A stretch of DNA of 64,000 nucleotides from positions 103,056 through 167,055 of the forward strand of contig CAJXRF010000001.1 in NCBI GenBank assembly GCA_913058575.1, written 5' to 3'. Shown one piece after another: positions 53,906 to 62,655 of this stretch. Source of the DNA: an uncultured Bermanella sp. GTDB taxonomy: Bacteria; Pseudomonadota; Gammaproteobacteria; Pseudomonadales; Oceanobacteraceae. Position 1 is the stretch's first letter, and each line of letters opens with the position of its first letter. The notes under the pieces are model-generated. The model ran no database searches. It saw nothing but the letters and a program-made list of their open reading frames with translations, and was not told where the DNA came from. The translations under genes were made by a program, and so were the position numbers.

Positions 53906-54853
53906 TTATTTACACTTATTACAAATTCGTTTTTCTAACTCTTCAATATGAGCCGATGCGTGCTCTTTTATAATTCGGCTTATATGGTTTCGTAACCACG
54001 TAAGGCCTTTATCTGTATCTTGGCGTTTATGCCAGTAATTGTTCACCTGTTTTGAAGTAATTTGAATAGGTGGCTCTACAACGGCCAGTTCACCGCTAAA
54101 AATAGATTCCTCCAATGTGCTGGAAGGCACGATGGCAATTAAATCACTTTGAGTAATCAGCTTTGGAACGGCCGAAAAATGGTTCACCGTCATGGCTACA
54201 CGTCTTGATAAACCGTACTGCGCTAACACCTCATCGGTATATCCCGAAGCCTCCCCAGACAACGACACCAATAAATGATCACTACTTGCAAACTCTTCAA
54301 GTGTTAATGGGGTCTGAGTAAGCGGGTGGTTCGGGCGCATGACACAGGTATAACAAGGGCTGTATAGGTATTCGCTGCAAATGGCGTTGTTGCTATCAAG
54401 TAATGCGCCCACGACTAAATCCACTTCAGCGTTATCGAGCAGCTCATGGCCATTGCTGATGGTGTAAGGCACGGCATGCAAATTAATATGAGGTGCTTGC
54501 TCTTCAATAATCTTACGTAGAGGTCCCCAAGCAGTATCAATGATGGTGTCTGCTGCGGCAATGCGGAAAGTACGCTTAGCGGTTGCTGGGTCAAAGCCCT
54601 CAATGTCCACGGCTTCTTCTAGTTCAAGCAATGGGTTACGGACCCGCTCCCATAGGTTTTGAGCGTAAATGGTGGGCTGAATGTTACGTCCGTCTTTAAT
54701 GAACAATTCGTCATTCCAAGCTTGGCGCATACGAGACAAAGCATTTGATACCGCAGGCTGTGTTAACTCCAATAGCTCAGCTGCTCGGGTTATGGAGCCT
54801 TCTGTCATTATTGCGTCAAATATGACCAATAAACTGATTTCCTGGTGACGCAT
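53906..54853 (-). CDS. LysR-family transcriptional regulator
   Basis: 315 residues. N-terminal winged HTH ISLLVIFDAIMTEGSITRAAELLELTQPAVSNALSRMRQAWNDELFIKDGRNIQPT, close to the LeuO/NodD-type subgroup, then a type 2 periplasmic-binding-like effector domain (about 90-290). A Cys pair in the last residues (CNKCK) is unusual. It is divergent from an RND efflux operon and probably controls it. The inducer is unknown. It does not look flagellar; it separates flhB from flhA together with the efflux genes. Confidence 0.88.
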   Translation of the reverse strand: MRHQEISLLVIFDAIMTEGSITRAAELLELTQPAVSNALSRMRQAWNDELFIKDGRNIQPTIYAQNLWERVRNPLLELEEAVDIEGFDPATAKRTFRIAAADTIIDTAWGPLRKIIEEQAPHINLHAVPYTISNGHELLDNAEVDLVVGALLDSNNAICSEYLYSPCYTCVMRPNHPLTQTPLTLEEFASSDHLLVSLSGEASGYTDEVLAQYGLSRRVAMTVNHFSAVPKLITQSDLIAIVPSSTLEESIFSGELAVVEPPIQITSKQVNNYWHKRQDTDKGLTWLRNHISRIIKEHASAHIEELEKRICNKCK

Positions 54854-54983
54854 GAATTAGGCCTCTTTTGCTAACTTGGCGGATGTTCTCACTATATCTA
54901 ATGATTTACAGCCTTTTCTGGCTTTTTCTAAGCCTTATTTATGATGACACAAGGCTAATCACTTAAAAACTGAATACAGTGTT

Positions 54984-55009
54984 CCATAAATCATAATTAA
55001 AAGTTATGG
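54984..55009. promoter_or_regulatory. Possible LysR operator between the regulator and the efflux genes
   Basis: CCATAA (54984-54989) and TTATGG (55004-55009) form an interrupted dyad in the divergent intergenic region, with AT-rich sequence between. Location and symmetry suit a LysR-type site; the match is short. Confidence 0.3.
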
Positions 55010-55092
55010 GTTATGTGCGAAAATATAAATATATCTATCTATGGGCAGGGTCCGCCATCGGACTCGCAACACTCTTTTAAGGGGTATCAAGC

Positions 55093-56337
55093 ATGCGGTT
55101 TAACCAAACATTAAAAATAGGCTTATTAATGGGCAGTCTTAGTTTGCTCAGTGCCTGTGGTCAAACGCCAGATACCCAACAGCCGCAAATGACACCTTCA
55201 GTGTCTGTGGCGACAGTGGTCAGCCAACGCATTACCGAATGGGATGAGTTCACTGGACGTTTAGAAGCGCCGCAAAGCGTGTCATTACGCCCTAGAGTGT
55301 CAGGTTATATTGATTCCATCGCCTTTAAAGAAGGGGCTATTGTAAAAGCAGGTGAGCCATTATTTTATATAGATGATCGATCTTTCAGTGCTGAAGTACG
55401 TCGTCTTGAAGCTGAATTGTCCGATGTACGCAGCCAAGTTAAGTTGGCCAAAAGCAGCTTTACTCGAGCCAATGAGCTAACCGAAAACAATGCTATTTCG
55501 GTTGAAGTATTTGATAACCGCGCTGCGGAACTAGAGCAAGCTAAAGCCCGTTTGCGTTCTATCTCAGCGGCCCTTGAAATTGCCAAACTGAATTTAGGTT
55601 ATACCAAGGTAACTGCGCCCATTACTGGCCGAGTATCCCGTGCTCAAATTACTGCTGGAAACCTAGTAACGGCTGGCCAAACTGAGCTCACGACCATCGT
55701 ATCGGTCAATCAGGTGTACGCTTACTTTGATGCAGATGAGCAAACTTATCTTAAATACATGTTGTTAGCCCAAGAGGGGACTCGTCCTAGTTCACGAGAT
55801 GTGAAAAACCCTGTGTATATGGGTCTGGCCAATGAATCAGATTACCCCCATGAAGGCTACATTGATTTTGTAGATAACCAAGTGAATCCAGCCACGGGTA
55901 CCATTCGAGGTCGTGCGGTGTTCGAAAACCCGCAGGGAAAGTTTATTCCGGGTTTATTTACGCGCATTAAGCTTGTGGGCAGCGCATCTTATGATGGTAT
56001 TTTAATTGATGATAAAGCCATCAACACTGATTTAAGCAATAAGTATGTACTGGTATTAGATGCCGATAACAAGGTCCAGTATCGCGCCGTGGTTATGGGG
56101 GAAAAACTGAATGACTTGCGCATTATTAAGTCAGGGCTTAAAGCCAATGACGCGATTGTGGTGAACGGTTTACAACGAGTACGCCCTGGAGCTGAAGTGG
56201 TACCTGAAATGGTGCCAATGGCACAAGCTGGTGAACTTGAGCAACTGCAAGCTCAGCAGTTGCGAGTAGATGGTAGCTTAAGCCGTTTAAGTATTGTTGG
56301 CACTGAAAAATCAAGCTCTGATGTGGTGGGTGGCTAA
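55093..56337 (+). CDS. RND efflux periplasmic adaptor (membrane fusion) lipoprotein
   Basis: 414 residues. Lipoprotein signal with lipobox LLSAC, Cys22. Hairpin and barrel-sandwich motifs of the MexE/AcrA group: VSLRPRVSGYIDSIAFKEGAIVKAGEPLFYIDDRSF, LNLGYTKVTAPITGRVSRAQITAGNLV and NPATGTIRGRAVFENPQGKFIPGLFTRIKL. It links the inner-membrane pump to an outer-membrane channel, not encoded here. AAGGGG precedes the ATG. Followed by the pump gene after about 45 bases. Confidence 0.93.
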   Translation: MRFNQTLKIGLLMGSLSLLSACGQTPDTQQPQMTPSVSVATVVSQRITEWDEFTGRLEAPQSVSLRPRVSGYIDSIAFKEGAIVKAGEPLFYIDDRSFSAEVRRLEAELSDVRSQVKLAKSSFTRANELTENNAISVEVFDNRAAELEQAKARLRSISAALEIAKLNLGYTKVTAPITGRVSRAQITAGNLVTAGQTELTTIVSVNQVYAYFDADEQTYLKYMLLAQEGTRPSSRDVKNPVYMGLANESDYPHEGYIDFVDNQVNPATGTIRGRAVFENPQGKFIPGLFTRIKLVGSASYDGILIDDKAINTDLSNKYVLVLDADNKVQYRAVVMGEKLNDLRIIKSGLKANDAIVVNGLQRVRPGAEVVPEMVPMAQAGELEQLQAQQLRVDGSLSRLSIVGTEKSSSDVVGG

Positions 56338-56381
56338 TATGAAAGCATTCATTTTTTTCTTAACAGGGTTTGAGGGCTAGC

Positions 56382-59300
56382 ATGAACTTTTCGTATTTTT
56401 TCATTCAACGCCCCATTTTCGCAGGCGTTATTTCCATGCTTATTTTCATTGCCGGAGCATTGGCAGTGTGGAAGTTACCGATTACCGAATACCCTGAAGT
56501 GGTTCCACCCACAGTGGTCGTCACCGCCTCTTACCCTGGTGCCAACCCTAAGGTGATTGCCGATACGGTGGCGTCTCCACTCGAGCAAGCCATTAATGGT
56601 GTGGAGGACATGATTTATATGTCATCACAAGCCACATCTGATGGCGGCATGTCATTAACGGTAACCTTTGCAATCGGCACAGACCCTGATGATGCTCAGG
56701 TATTGGTTCAAAATCGCGTGGCCCGTGCCTTGGCCCGTTTACCACAAGAAGTACAACGCATAGGTGTTGTCACCAAAAAATCTTCGCCTAATTTAACCAT
56801 GGTGGTGCATTTAACCTCACCTGATGATCGTTACGACATGCTGTATTTGTCTAACTACGCTACGTTAAATGTTAAAGATGAACTGGCCAAAATTGAAGGA
56901 GTAGGCGATGCCGCTTTATTTGGTGCTGGTGAATACAGCATGCGCGTTTGGTTAGACCCTGCCAAAGTGGCGGCGTTAAATTTAAACCCTGGTGATGTAG
57001 TGGGGGCATTACGTGAGCAAAACCAACAGGCAGCTGCGGGTATTTTAGGGGCGCAGCCTTCTGGAAAAAATGACTTTCAATTGCTTATTAATGTTAAAGG
57101 GCGTTTAACCAGCCCTGAAGAGTTTGGTGATGTCATTATTAAAGTGGGCGATAACGGAGAGATCTCCCGCCTAAAAGATGTGGCGCGTATTGAATTAGGG
57201 GCAAACTCTTATGCATTGCGCTCTTTATTGAATAATAAACAAGCAGTGGCCATGGGTATTTTCCAGGCGCCGGGTTCTAACGCCATTCAAATTTCTGATG
57301 ATGTTCGCGCCAAAATGGAAGAGTTAAAACAAACGTTTCCGCAAGGTGTTGATTATTCCATTGTGTATGACCCAACGATTTTTGTACGTGACTCTATTAA
57401 AGCAGTGGTCAACACACTTTTAGAAGCGTTGTTATTAGTGGTATTAGTGGTGGTGTTGTTTTTACAAAACTGGCGCGCATCCATCATTCCTTTAGTGGCA
57501 GTGCCTATTTCTTTGGTGGGTACATTTGCCATCATGCATCTAATGGGGTTTTCACTTAATGCCTTGTCTTTATTTGGTTTGGTATTAGCCATCGGTATTG
57601 TGGTGGATGACGCCATTGTGGTGGTGGAAAACGTTGAGCGAAATATCAGTGAAGGTTTAGATCCAGTGGCGGCCACTCGTCAAGCCATGAAAGAAGTAAC
57701 AGGTCCTATTATTGCCACCACCTTAGTGTTGGCGGCGGTATTTATTCCTACTGCATTCATGTCAGGGTTAACTGGGCAATTTTACAAACAGTTTGCTTTG
57801 ACTATTACCATTTCAACCTTTATTTCAGCCATTAATTCATTAACTCTAAGTCCTGCATTATCGGCTTTGTTATTGAAAGGGGAAGACGCGCCTAAGGATC
57901 GCTTAACCCGTTTAATGGATAAATTATTAGGTGGCTGGTTGTTTGCGCCCTTTAACCGTTTATTTAATCGTGCAGCGCAAAGTTACACAAAAGGTATTGG
58001 TAAATTAATTCGTTTAAGCGGCATAGTCTTAGTATTTTACGCTGGCCTAATGGCCATTACCTACGGACAGTTTTCTTCAACACCAACCGGTTATGTGCCT
58101 GGACAAGATAAAATGTATCTTGTGGCATTCGCGCAATTACCCGATGCAGCTTCGTTAGAGCGCACCGATAAAGTGATGCGAGACATGTCGCAAAAAGCCA
58201 TGGATCACCCTGGTGTGGCAGCAGCGGTGGCCTTCCCTGGATTAAGCATTAATGGTTTTACCAACAGCCCAAACAGCGGAATTTTGTTTGTGACCTTAAA
58301 ACCATTTGAAGAGCGCACCACGGATGATTTATCAGCAGGGGCCATAGCGGGCCAATTAAATGGCTCGTTTTCTTCTATTGAAGAAGCGTTTGTGGCTATC
58401 TTTCCGCCACCACCGGTTTCGGGTTTAGGCACCATTGGTGGCTTCCGCTTACAAATAGAAGACAAGGGCAATATGGGGTACGAAGCCTTGTATGCTGTGA
58501 CGCAACAGGTGATTCAGAAATCTTGGATGGACCCACAATTGACAGGAATATTCAGCAGCTTTCAAGTGAATGTGCCGCAAATTGAAGTGGACTTAGATCG
58601 CACCAAAGCCAAGAGCCAAGGTGTTCGCATAGACACCGCCTTTGAAACCATGCAGGCTTATTTAGGTTCGGTTTATGTGAATGACTTTAATCAGTTTGGT
58701 CGTACCTATCAGGTAAATGTTCAAGCGGATGAACAGTTTAGGCAAGAGCCTGAACAAGTGAGCCAATTAAAAGTACGCAATGAAAATGGCCAAATGATCC
58801 CATTAGGCTCCTTCATGGAAGTGCGTCATGCAGCAGGGCCTGATCGCGTGATGCACTATAACGGTTACACCACAGCTGAAATTAATGCAGGTCCAGCACC
58901 AGGTGTGAGTACAGGTGAAGCCCGCGCGGCCATGGAGAAAATTCTTGCAGAGACTTTACCCATTGGCATGAGCTACGAATGGACTGAATTAACCTATCAG
59001 CAAATTTTGGCAGGTAATGCTTCTATGTTTATTTTTCCATTAGTGGTGTTATTGGTGTTTATGGTGCTGGCGGCTCAATATGAAAGCATGACGCTGCCTT
59101 TAGCGATTATTCTTATTGTGCCCATGACCTTGTTGTCGGCATTAACCGGTGTCATTCTTTCAGGGGGGGATAACAATATATTTACGCAAATTGGCTTCAT
59201 TGTGTTAGTGGGCTTGGCCACCAAGAATGCCATCTTAATTGTAGAGTTCGCTAAAGAACTGCAAGACAAAGGCATGAGTGCACTGGAAGCAATTAAAGAA

Positions 59301-59519
59301 GCGGGACGTTTGCGTTTACGGCCTATTTTAATGACATCTTTTGCATTCATTATGGGGGTAGTTCCCATGGTGCTTTCTACTGGGGCGGGCGCTGAAATGC
59401 GTCAAGCTATGGGGGTTGCAGTATTCTCTGGCATGATTGGCGTGACCTTTTTTGGGTTGATCTTAACGCCTGTTTTCTATTATTTATTGCGCAGTAAACA
59501 TAAAACGGAATCTTCTTAA
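56382..59519 (+). CDS. RND multidrug efflux permease (HAE1/MexF-AcrB family)
   Basis: 1045 residues from the ATG at 56382, with GAGGG at 56372-56376; a TTG four codons upstream is not needed. N-terminal FSYFFIQRPIFAGVISMLIFIAGALAVWKLPITEYPEVVPP is the HAE1 signature. The proton-relay Asp pair is in IGIVVDDAIVVVENVERN. The second half repeats the first (FPLVVLLVFMVLAAQYESMTLPLAIILIVPM, GLATKNAILIVEFAKEL). Twelve transmembrane helices and two large periplasmic loops expected. It exports hydrophobic compounds with the adaptor. The gene pair looks like an insertion in the flagellar locus, although its base composition is not strikingly different. Confidence 0.94.
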   Translation: MNFSYFFIQRPIFAGVISMLIFIAGALAVWKLPITEYPEVVPPTVVVTASYPGANPKVIADTVASPLEQAINGVEDMIYMSSQATSDGGMSLTVTFAIGTDPDDAQVLVQNRVARALARLPQEVQRIGVVTKKSSPNLTMVVHLTSPDDRYDMLYLSNYATLNVKDELAKIEGVGDAALFGAGEYSMRVWLDPAKVAALNLNPGDVVGALREQNQQAAAGILGAQPSGKNDFQLLINVKGRLTSPEEFGDVIIKVGDNGEISRLKDVARIELGANSYALRSLLNNKQAVAMGIFQAPGSNAIQISDDVRAKMEELKQTFPQGVDYSIVYDPTIFVRDSIKAVVNTLLEALLLVVLVVVLFLQNWRASIIPLVAVPISLVGTFAIMHLMGFSLNALSLFGLVLAIGIVVDDAIVVVENVERNISEGLDPVAATRQAMKEVTGPIIATTLVLAAVFIPTAFMSGLTGQFYKQFALTITISTFISAINSLTLSPALSALLLKGEDAPKDRLTRLMDKLLGGWLFAPFNRLFNRAAQSYTKGIGKLIRLSGIVLVFYAGLMAITYGQFSSTPTGYVPGQDKMYLVAFAQLPDAASLERTDKVMRDMSQKAMDHPGVAAAVAFPGLSINGFTNSPNSGILFVTLKPFEERTTDDLSAGAIAGQLNGSFSSIEEAFVAIFPPPPVSGLGTIGGFRLQIEDKGNMGYEALYAVTQQVIQKSWMDPQLTGIFSSFQVNVPQIEVDLDRTKAKSQGVRIDTAFETMQAYLGSVYVNDFNQFGRTYQVNVQADEQFRQEPEQVSQLKVRNENGQMIPLGSFMEVRHAAGPDRVMHYNGYTTAEINAGPAPGVSTGEARAAMEKILAETLPIGMSYEWTELTYQQILAGNASMFIFPLVVLLVFMVLAAQYESMTLPLAIILIVPMTLLSALTGVILSGGDNNIFTQIGFIVLVGLATKNAILIVEFAKELQDKGMSALEAIKEAGRLRLRPILMTSFAFIMGVVPMVLSTGAGAEMRQAMGVAVFSGMIGVTFFGLILTPVFYYLLRSKHKTESS

Positions 59520-59553
59520 GCTATTAGTTTAAGTCGAGTTGTTTAAAAACCTC

Positions 59554-59594
59554 AAAGCCCCTTACTAATACTCAATTTAGTCAGGGGCTTTTTT
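59554..59594 (+). terminator. Rho-independent terminator after the efflux operon
   Basis: AAAGCCCCT pairs with AGGGGCTTT, with an inner ACTAAT/TTTAGT part, ending in T6. It lies 35 bases after the pump stop and directly adjoins the end of the convergent minus-strand gene, so it could serve both. Confidence 0.85.
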
Positions 59595-60216
59595 ATATTC
59601 CGCTTTGGTGTAATGTGACAATTTTATTTTGATAAGGTGAATTCACCACCACTCGTGAAATGTCCTCCCATAAAATAAGTTTATGCATTCTTGATAATGT
59701 TTTTTTATTGCTAAAGGTGTGTAGTTTCATCCAAGTGTCGTCGTAATCTTCTATGGCCCCCATGTCAAAACTGTCCTCGTTATTACTTTCATGAAAGCAA
59801 ATGCTGTTATGCGATTTATTTAACTCTAAAATAATACTTCTAAATTGATTTGCTTTTATTTCCGTGTTGACGGGAATAGCAGTATTTGACATTAATTGGG
59901 CGATGGCTTGGTGTTCCCTATTGCCCCAGTAAACTTCAATCACTTGATCAATTGGAAAAACCGTAAAGCCATCGAAATTGCCTTCGTCTGTTAATAAAAA
60001 CATGGAGATAATATGTTCGTTAATATCACAAAGTCGCCCAGTAAGTTCTTCTGCATGGCAGCTTCGTTCTATGGAAATTACTTCTGATTGTAATTTTAAT
60101 TTTTTAAGCTCTTTAATCAGCATCTTTGCCCCATTGATCATACGGTGAGAATTTACCCGTAAAAATCTTATATTTATAAGGGTAGTTATAAGCATAAGTA
60201 ATATATCCAGCGTCAT
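59593..60216 (-). CDS. Hypothetical membrane-anchored protein divergent from flhA
   Basis: 207 residues; not recognised. One N-terminal hydrophobic segment (about 3-20: LDILLMLITTLINIRFLR) suggests an inner-membrane anchor. The rest is soluble, mixed alpha/beta, with a HAEELTGRLCDIN segment and an acidic stretch (ESNNEDSFDMGAIEDYDD). It starts 13 bases from the rightward flhA promoter region, so its own promoter must overlap that of flhA. Codon use is like that of its neighbours. It is plausible as an expressed gene because the frame is uninterrupted and bounded by a terminator, but function cannot be assigned. Confidence 0.65.
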   Translation of the reverse strand: MTLDILLMLITTLINIRFLRVNSHRMINGAKMLIKELKKLKLQSEVISIERSCHAEELTGRLCDINEHIISMFLLTDEGNFDGFTVFPIDQVIEVYWGNREHQAIAQLMSNTAIPVNTEIKANQFRSIILELNKSHNSICFHESNNEDSFDMGAIEDYDDTWMKLHTFSNKKTLSRMHKLILWEDISRVVVNSPYQNKIVTLHQSGI

Positions 60217-60233
60217 TATTCAAGCTTCTTGCT

Positions 60234-60249
60234 TGGCCCTCTCTTTGCA
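60234..60249 (+). promoter_or_regulatory. Sigma-54 promoter of flhA
   Basis: TGGCCCTCTCTTTGCA: exact GG-N10-GC spacing and TTTGCA at -12, among the best in the window. Predicted start is near 60260. This rules out translation starts upstream of that point for flhA. Confidence 0.8.
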
Positions 60250-60297
60250 AACACTCCTCAAACGTCAATTATTTCTTTTGTGGCTTTGGGTATTTTT

Positions 60298-62493
60298 ATG
60301 GCAGTAAATAAACTCTCTATGCCCAGTGCGGGTTTTCTAAACCAGATATTTCAGCAGGCAAGATTCTTAAGTAAAGGCAACTTAGGCGTGCCTTTCATGC
60401 TGATGGTCTTACTGGGCATGATGACGCTGCCGGTCCCCACGGTATTACTAGACATCTTTTTTACCTTCAATATTGCCTTAGCCATTATTGTTTTAATGGT
60501 GAGTATTTATGCGGGTCGGCCATTAGACTTCGCGATTTTCCCCAGTATTTTGTTAGTGGCGACACTATTGCGTTTAGCATTGAACGTGGCGTCTACCCGT
60601 GTCGTGCTGCTTGAAGGTCATGAGGGGGGCGCGGCGGCTGGTAAGGTCATTGAAGCCTTTGGTGAAGTACTGGTTGGCGGAAACTACGCAGTGGGTTTGG
60701 TGGTGTTTCTTATTTTAATGATCATTAACTTTGTGGTGGTTACCAAGGGTGCAGGTCGAGTTTCAGAGGTGAGTGCTCGTTTCACACTGGATGCTATGCC
60801 AGGCAAACAAATGGCCATTGATGCGGATTTAAACGCAGGGCTTATTGATGCCGACCAAGCCAAAATTCGACGATCCGATGTGGCCAACGAAGCTGATTTT
60901 TACGGGTCTATGGATGGTGCCAGTAAATTTGTGAAAGGGGATGCCGTGGCAGGCATGCTCATTTTGATCATTAACATATTAGGTGGCCTAGCCATTGGCA
61001 TGGTGCAGCATGACTTAGATTTTTCTCGCGCCACTGAAGTGTATGCCTTGTTAACCATTGGTGATGGCTTAGTGGCACAAATTCCAAGTTTACTACTCTC
61101 CACAGCCACTGCCATTATCGTAACCCGTAACAACAGCGAACAAGATATGGGCAGCCAAATCTTTGAGCAAATGTTCGCATCCAGTCGAGCATTAGCCGTG
61201 GCTTCTGGAGTATTAATACTGATGGGGTTGATTCCGGGTATGCCGCACATGGCATTTTTAGGGCTAGGGGCGGTGGCGGGTGCCGGTGCCTATTGGAATT
61301 ATAAAAAAGGTAAAGATCCAGACGTCGTAGATGAAGGCATGGGCGGCAGTGCTAAGCAAGCCGCTCAAAAAGCAGCAGCGGGAGGGCCATCACCAAGTGG
61401 AGCGCCCCCTTTAAAAGCTTTACCTGAGGGCAGTGGTAAAGAAGTGGACTGGGATGATGTAGAAAATGTCGACATTATAGGGCTAGAAGTGGGTTACCGG
61501 CTTATTCCTCTGGTGGATAAAAACCAAGGTGGGCAGCTGCTTAGTCGTATAAAAGGCATTCGCCGAAAACTCTCTCAAGATTTGGGTTTTTTAGTGCCCA
61601 GCGTTCACATTCGCGACAACCTTGATTTACTGCCGAATGCTTATCGAATTTTATTAATGGGCGTCAGCATTGCTGAAGGCGAAATTGAGCCCGACAAAGA
61701 CATGGCCATTAACCCCGGCCAGGTATTTGGTCAACTTGATGGCATGGCCACACAAGACCCTGCTTTTGGTTTAGACGCTGTTTGGATAGAAGCCAATAAA
61801 AAAGACCAGGCACAAACACTGGGTTATACCGTCGTAGATTCCAGCACCGTGGTGGCCACTCATTTAAACCAATTACTTCAAAAACACGCTTATGAATTAA
61901 TTGGTCATGAAGAAGTTCAAAAAATGCTGGACCGCTTAGCCAAATCTTCTCCAAAACTGGCAGAGGAATTAGTCCCCAATACTTTAAACCTCAGCCAATT
62001 ACTCAATATTTTACAAAGCTTGTTAGCCGAAGGGGTTCCGGTAAGAGATATACGCAGCATCGCCGAAGCCTTGGCGAATACCACTGTAGACAGTCAAGAT
62101 ACTGCCGGATTAATCGTGTTAGTACGCAGGGTGCTAAAGCGTTTAATCGTGCAGAGTATCTACGGTAACAGTGATGACCTCTCTGTTATTACCCTTGACC
62201 CTGCATTGGAACAGTTATTGCTGAAGACAGTACAGCAAAGCAAACAACAAACGGGCTCGGGGGAAAATATGATTTTGGAACCCAGCATGACTGAAAAATT
62301 GCAGCAATCGTTATTGGAAGCTACTCGTAATCAAGAAATGGCGGGTAACCCAGCGGTGTTATTGGTGAGTAATTTATTACGCCCAGTATTGTCGAACTTT
62401 GTTCGTTCCATGCTTGATAACTTACATGTTTTGTCTTATCAGGAAATTCCTGATAACAAGCAAATAACCATCGCGGCCACCATAGGTGCCTAA
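60298..62493 (+). CDS. flhA: FlhA, flagellar export gate protein
   Basis: 731 residues from the ATG at 60298. Earlier in-frame starts (e.g. TTG at 60229) lie in or before the sigma-54 promoter and are unlikely; ATG 60319 is a shorter alternative. The N-terminal half has about seven or eight transmembrane helices and the FHIPEP signature PSILLVATLLRLALNVASTRVVLLEGH, then GAGRVSEVSARFTLDAMPGKQMAIDADLNAGLID. The C-terminal cytoplasmic half (about 400-731) binds FliS-, FliT- and FlgN-type chaperones. A Gly/Ala/Pro-rich linker (GGPSPSGAPPLKALPEG) joins them. It nucleates the export gate. flhF follows after a hairpin. Confidence 0.96.
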   Translation: MAVNKLSMPSAGFLNQIFQQARFLSKGNLGVPFMLMVLLGMMTLPVPTVLLDIFFTFNIALAIIVLMVSIYAGRPLDFAIFPSILLVATLLRLALNVASTRVVLLEGHEGGAAAGKVIEAFGEVLVGGNYAVGLVVFLILMIINFVVVTKGAGRVSEVSARFTLDAMPGKQMAIDADLNAGLIDADQAKIRRSDVANEADFYGSMDGASKFVKGDAVAGMLILIINILGGLAIGMVQHDLDFSRATEVYALLTIGDGLVAQIPSLLLSTATAIIVTRNNSEQDMGSQIFEQMFASSRALAVASGVLILMGLIPGMPHMAFLGLGAVAGAGAYWNYKKGKDPDVVDEGMGGSAKQAAQKAAAGGPSPSGAPPLKALPEGSGKEVDWDDVENVDIIGLEVGYRLIPLVDKNQGGQLLSRIKGIRRKLSQDLGFLVPSVHIRDNLDLLPNAYRILLMGVSIAEGEIEPDKDMAINPGQVFGQLDGMATQDPAFGLDAVWIEANKKDQAQTLGYTVVDSSTVVATHLNQLLQKHAYELIGHEEVQKMLDRLAKSSPKLAEELVPNTLNLSQLLNILQSLLAEGVPVRDIRSIAEALANTTVDSQDTAGLIVLVRRVLKRLIVQSIYGNSDDLSVITLDPALEQLLLKTVQQSKQQTGSGENMILEPSMTEKLQQSLLEATRNQEMAGNPAVLLVSNLLRPVLSNFVRSMLDNLHVLSYQEIPDNKQITIAATIGA

Positions 62494-62527
62494 ATAGGGT
62501 GATGTCTGTTGCGGTGACCAGGTACTA

Positions 62528-62563
62528 AAAGAGGCTTAATGAATTGTTTATAAGCGTCTTTTT
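62528..62563 (+). terminator. Probable terminator between flhA and flhF
   Basis: AAAGAGGCTTA pairs with TAAGCGTCTTT apart from one G-G mismatch, with a 12-base loop and a T5 end. It lies 35 bases after flhA, so flhF may need its own promoter or read-through. Confidence 0.65.
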
Positions 62564-62655
62564 CATTGAGTAATTTAGAGTAACTACTGGCACAGTGAAA
62601 TGATGACGTTAATGTTTAATAAAAATGCAATGAGCAAGGCTGGAGGAAAAAGGTT

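Noticed and set aside
60229-60297. Longer FlhA from TTG at 60229
   Set aside because: The extra codons overlap the sigma-54 promoter and the likely transcript start, and family alignments begin later.
62612-62630. Possible sigma-54 promoter for flhF (CTGGCACAGTGAAATGATG, near 62589-62607)
   Set aside because: The -24 half is good, but the -12 GC is absent at the required spacing.
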